The notes beneath the pieces are model-generated. The model ran no database searches, was not told the origin of the DNA, and was given only the letters and a program-made list of their open reading frames with translations. A stretch of DNA of 5,670 nt from contig JAFSHE010000133.1 in the NCBI GenBank assembly GCA_017440445.1, positions 1 to 5,670 on the forward strand, written 5' to 3'. This DNA comes from Oscillospiraceae bacterium. GTDB lineage: Bacteria > Bacillota_A > Clostridia > Oscillospirales > Ruminococcaceae. Positions 5,033 through 5,670 of the stretch are shown piece after piece. The first letter of the stretch is position 1. The number at the start of each line of letters is the position of its first letter. A program made the translations under genes and the position numbers.

Positions 5033-5670
5033 TTACTGCTGGGGTGTGCCACAGAAAGGACAGAACTTTGCGCCTTCCTTTATCTGCTTACCGCAGGACT
5101 TGCATGTATTGGTAGCAGGCGCTGCAACAGGCTCGGGAATGGGAGCAGGTGCTGCAACAGGCTCGGTAATGGGAGCGGGCGCTGCAACAGGCTCAGGGAT
5201 GGGAGCAGGCGCTGCAACAGGCTCGGGAATGGGAGCAGGTGCTGCAACAGGCTCGGGAATGGGAGCAGGTGCTGCGACAGGCTCGGGAATGGGAGCAGGT
5301 GCTGTAACAGGCTCGGGAATGGGAGCGGGTGCTACAACAGGCTCAGGGATAGGAGCGGGTGCTACAACAGGCTCGGGAATAGGAGCAGGTGCTGCAACAG
5401 GCTCAGGGATAGGAGCAGGCGCTGCAACAGGTGCAGAAACGGGAGCGGGCGCTGCAACAGGCGCAGGAACGGGAGCGGGCGCTGCAACAGGCGCAGGAAC
5501 GGGAGCGGGTGCTGCGACAGGTGCAGGCGCAGGTACTACCGCAGGTGCAACTGCAACAGGCTCCTTGACCTCTGCGCCCATCTTCTCACCGATGGCTCTC
5601 AGCTGGAGATATCCCTTGTACAGGAGCATGATTCCCTCAAATATAAGGCGTGTTCCTCCGACCTCGAATA
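5033..5670 (-). CDS. Pro/Ala-rich tandem-repeat protein with C-terminal zinc ribbon (probably cut by right edge)
   Basis: The frame is open from the stop at 5033 to the right edge. An ATG at 5629 with GAGGG 4 nt upstream would give 198 aa, but 13 more sense codons precede it (FEVGGTRLIFEGI), so the real start may lie outside the window. Counting from that ATG, residues 1-22 are a short hydrophobic/helical segment, about 25-170 are Pro/Ala-rich with ten-residue units of the type AAPAPIPEPV, and 174-198 form a zinc ribbon, CKSC then ten residues then CPFC, near the extreme C-terminus. Alternating prolines predict a stiff polyproline-like rod holding the ribbon away from the N-terminal part. The function is unrecognised; zinc ribbons of this type are common in Clostridia, often at the N-terminus. 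No signal peptide is visible in the part seen. Low-complexity translation in other frames is disregarded because the ribbon confirms this frame. Confidence 0.75.
   Translation of the reverse strand, partial: FEVGGTRLIFEGIMLLYKGYLQLRAIGEKMGAEVKEPVAVAPAVVPAPAPVAAPAPVPAPVAAPAPVPAPVAAPAPVSAPVAAPAPIPEPVAAPAPIPEPVVAPAPIPEPVVAPAPIPEPVTAPAPIPEPVAAPAPIPEPVAAPAPIPEPVAAPAPIPEPVAAPAPITEPVAAPAPIPEPVAAPATNTCKSCGKQIKEGAKFCPFCGTPQQ
5121..5510 (-). repeat. 30-bp in-frame tandem repeat, 13 units
   Basis: Thirteen consecutive 30-bp units begin at 5121, 5151 and so on to 5481, with degenerate partial units on both sides (5111-5120 and 5511-5530). On the plus strand each unit opens with GCTGCAACAG or a close variant. 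Ten units (5121-5420) encode the PAPIPEPV type, one of them with T for P (5151), and three (5421-5510) encode the PAPVPAPV type, one with S for P (5421). Units at 5121, 5211 and 5241 are identical. The period is a multiple of three, so gain or loss of units keeps the frame. Confidence 0.95.

Noticed and set aside
5121..5510. CRISPR-like regular repeats
   Set aside because: The 30-bp units are directly adjacent with no unique spacers and encode a Pro/Ala repeat in frame with a zinc ribbon.

Overview
The window looks like chromosomal DNA of a low-to-mid GC Gram-positive anaerobe of the Clostridia, most like Ruminococcus or a relative (Oscillospiraceae). That assignment is inference from protein character (a secreted adhesin-like precursor, an ECF transporter S component, a 4Fe-4S aldo/keto reductase, a C-terminal zinc ribbon), strong AGGAGG-type ribosome binding sites and near-consensus sigma-A promoters. 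No phage, transposon, CRISPR or RNA gene was seen.

Layout, left to right. (1) 1-464, minus: the N-terminal 154 residues of a secreted, adhesin/pilin-like protein that runs off the left edge. (2) 465-705: a divergent promoter region with one near-consensus promoter in each direction, a 14-bp palindrome and a second inverted repeat overlapping the promoter cores. (3) 706-1311, plus: a single-gene unit for a cysteine-rich pentapeptide-repeat protein of 201 aa. (4) 1313-1352: a bidirectional terminator. (5) 2706-1351, minus: citrate synthase with all expected catalytic residues; the start should be ATG at 2706, not the upstream ATG at 2730. (6) 2707-2894: a second divergent promoter region. (7) 2895-4979, plus: a tightly overlapping three-gene operon: ECF transporter S component, DUF1893 protein and 4Fe-4S aldo/keto reductase. 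(8) 4983-5014: a second bidirectional terminator whose arm shares its core with the first. (9) 5670-5033, minus: a Pro/Ala-rich 30-bp tandem-repeat protein ending in a zinc ribbon, probably cut by the right edge.

How the genes work together: the three-gene operon is the only cooperative unit. Its overlaps (8 bp and 4 bp) imply coupled translation, and the content suggests uptake of a small molecule followed by processing or reduction in the cytoplasm; the substrate cannot be read from sequence. Citrate synthase is divergent from it and may share regulation through the region between them. The other genes are independent units.

Most of the window is ordinary. The best leads are the S-component/DUF1893/reductase operon, the shared GGTATCG terminator arm, the stacked cysteines of the pentapeptide protein and the expanding 30-bp repeat.
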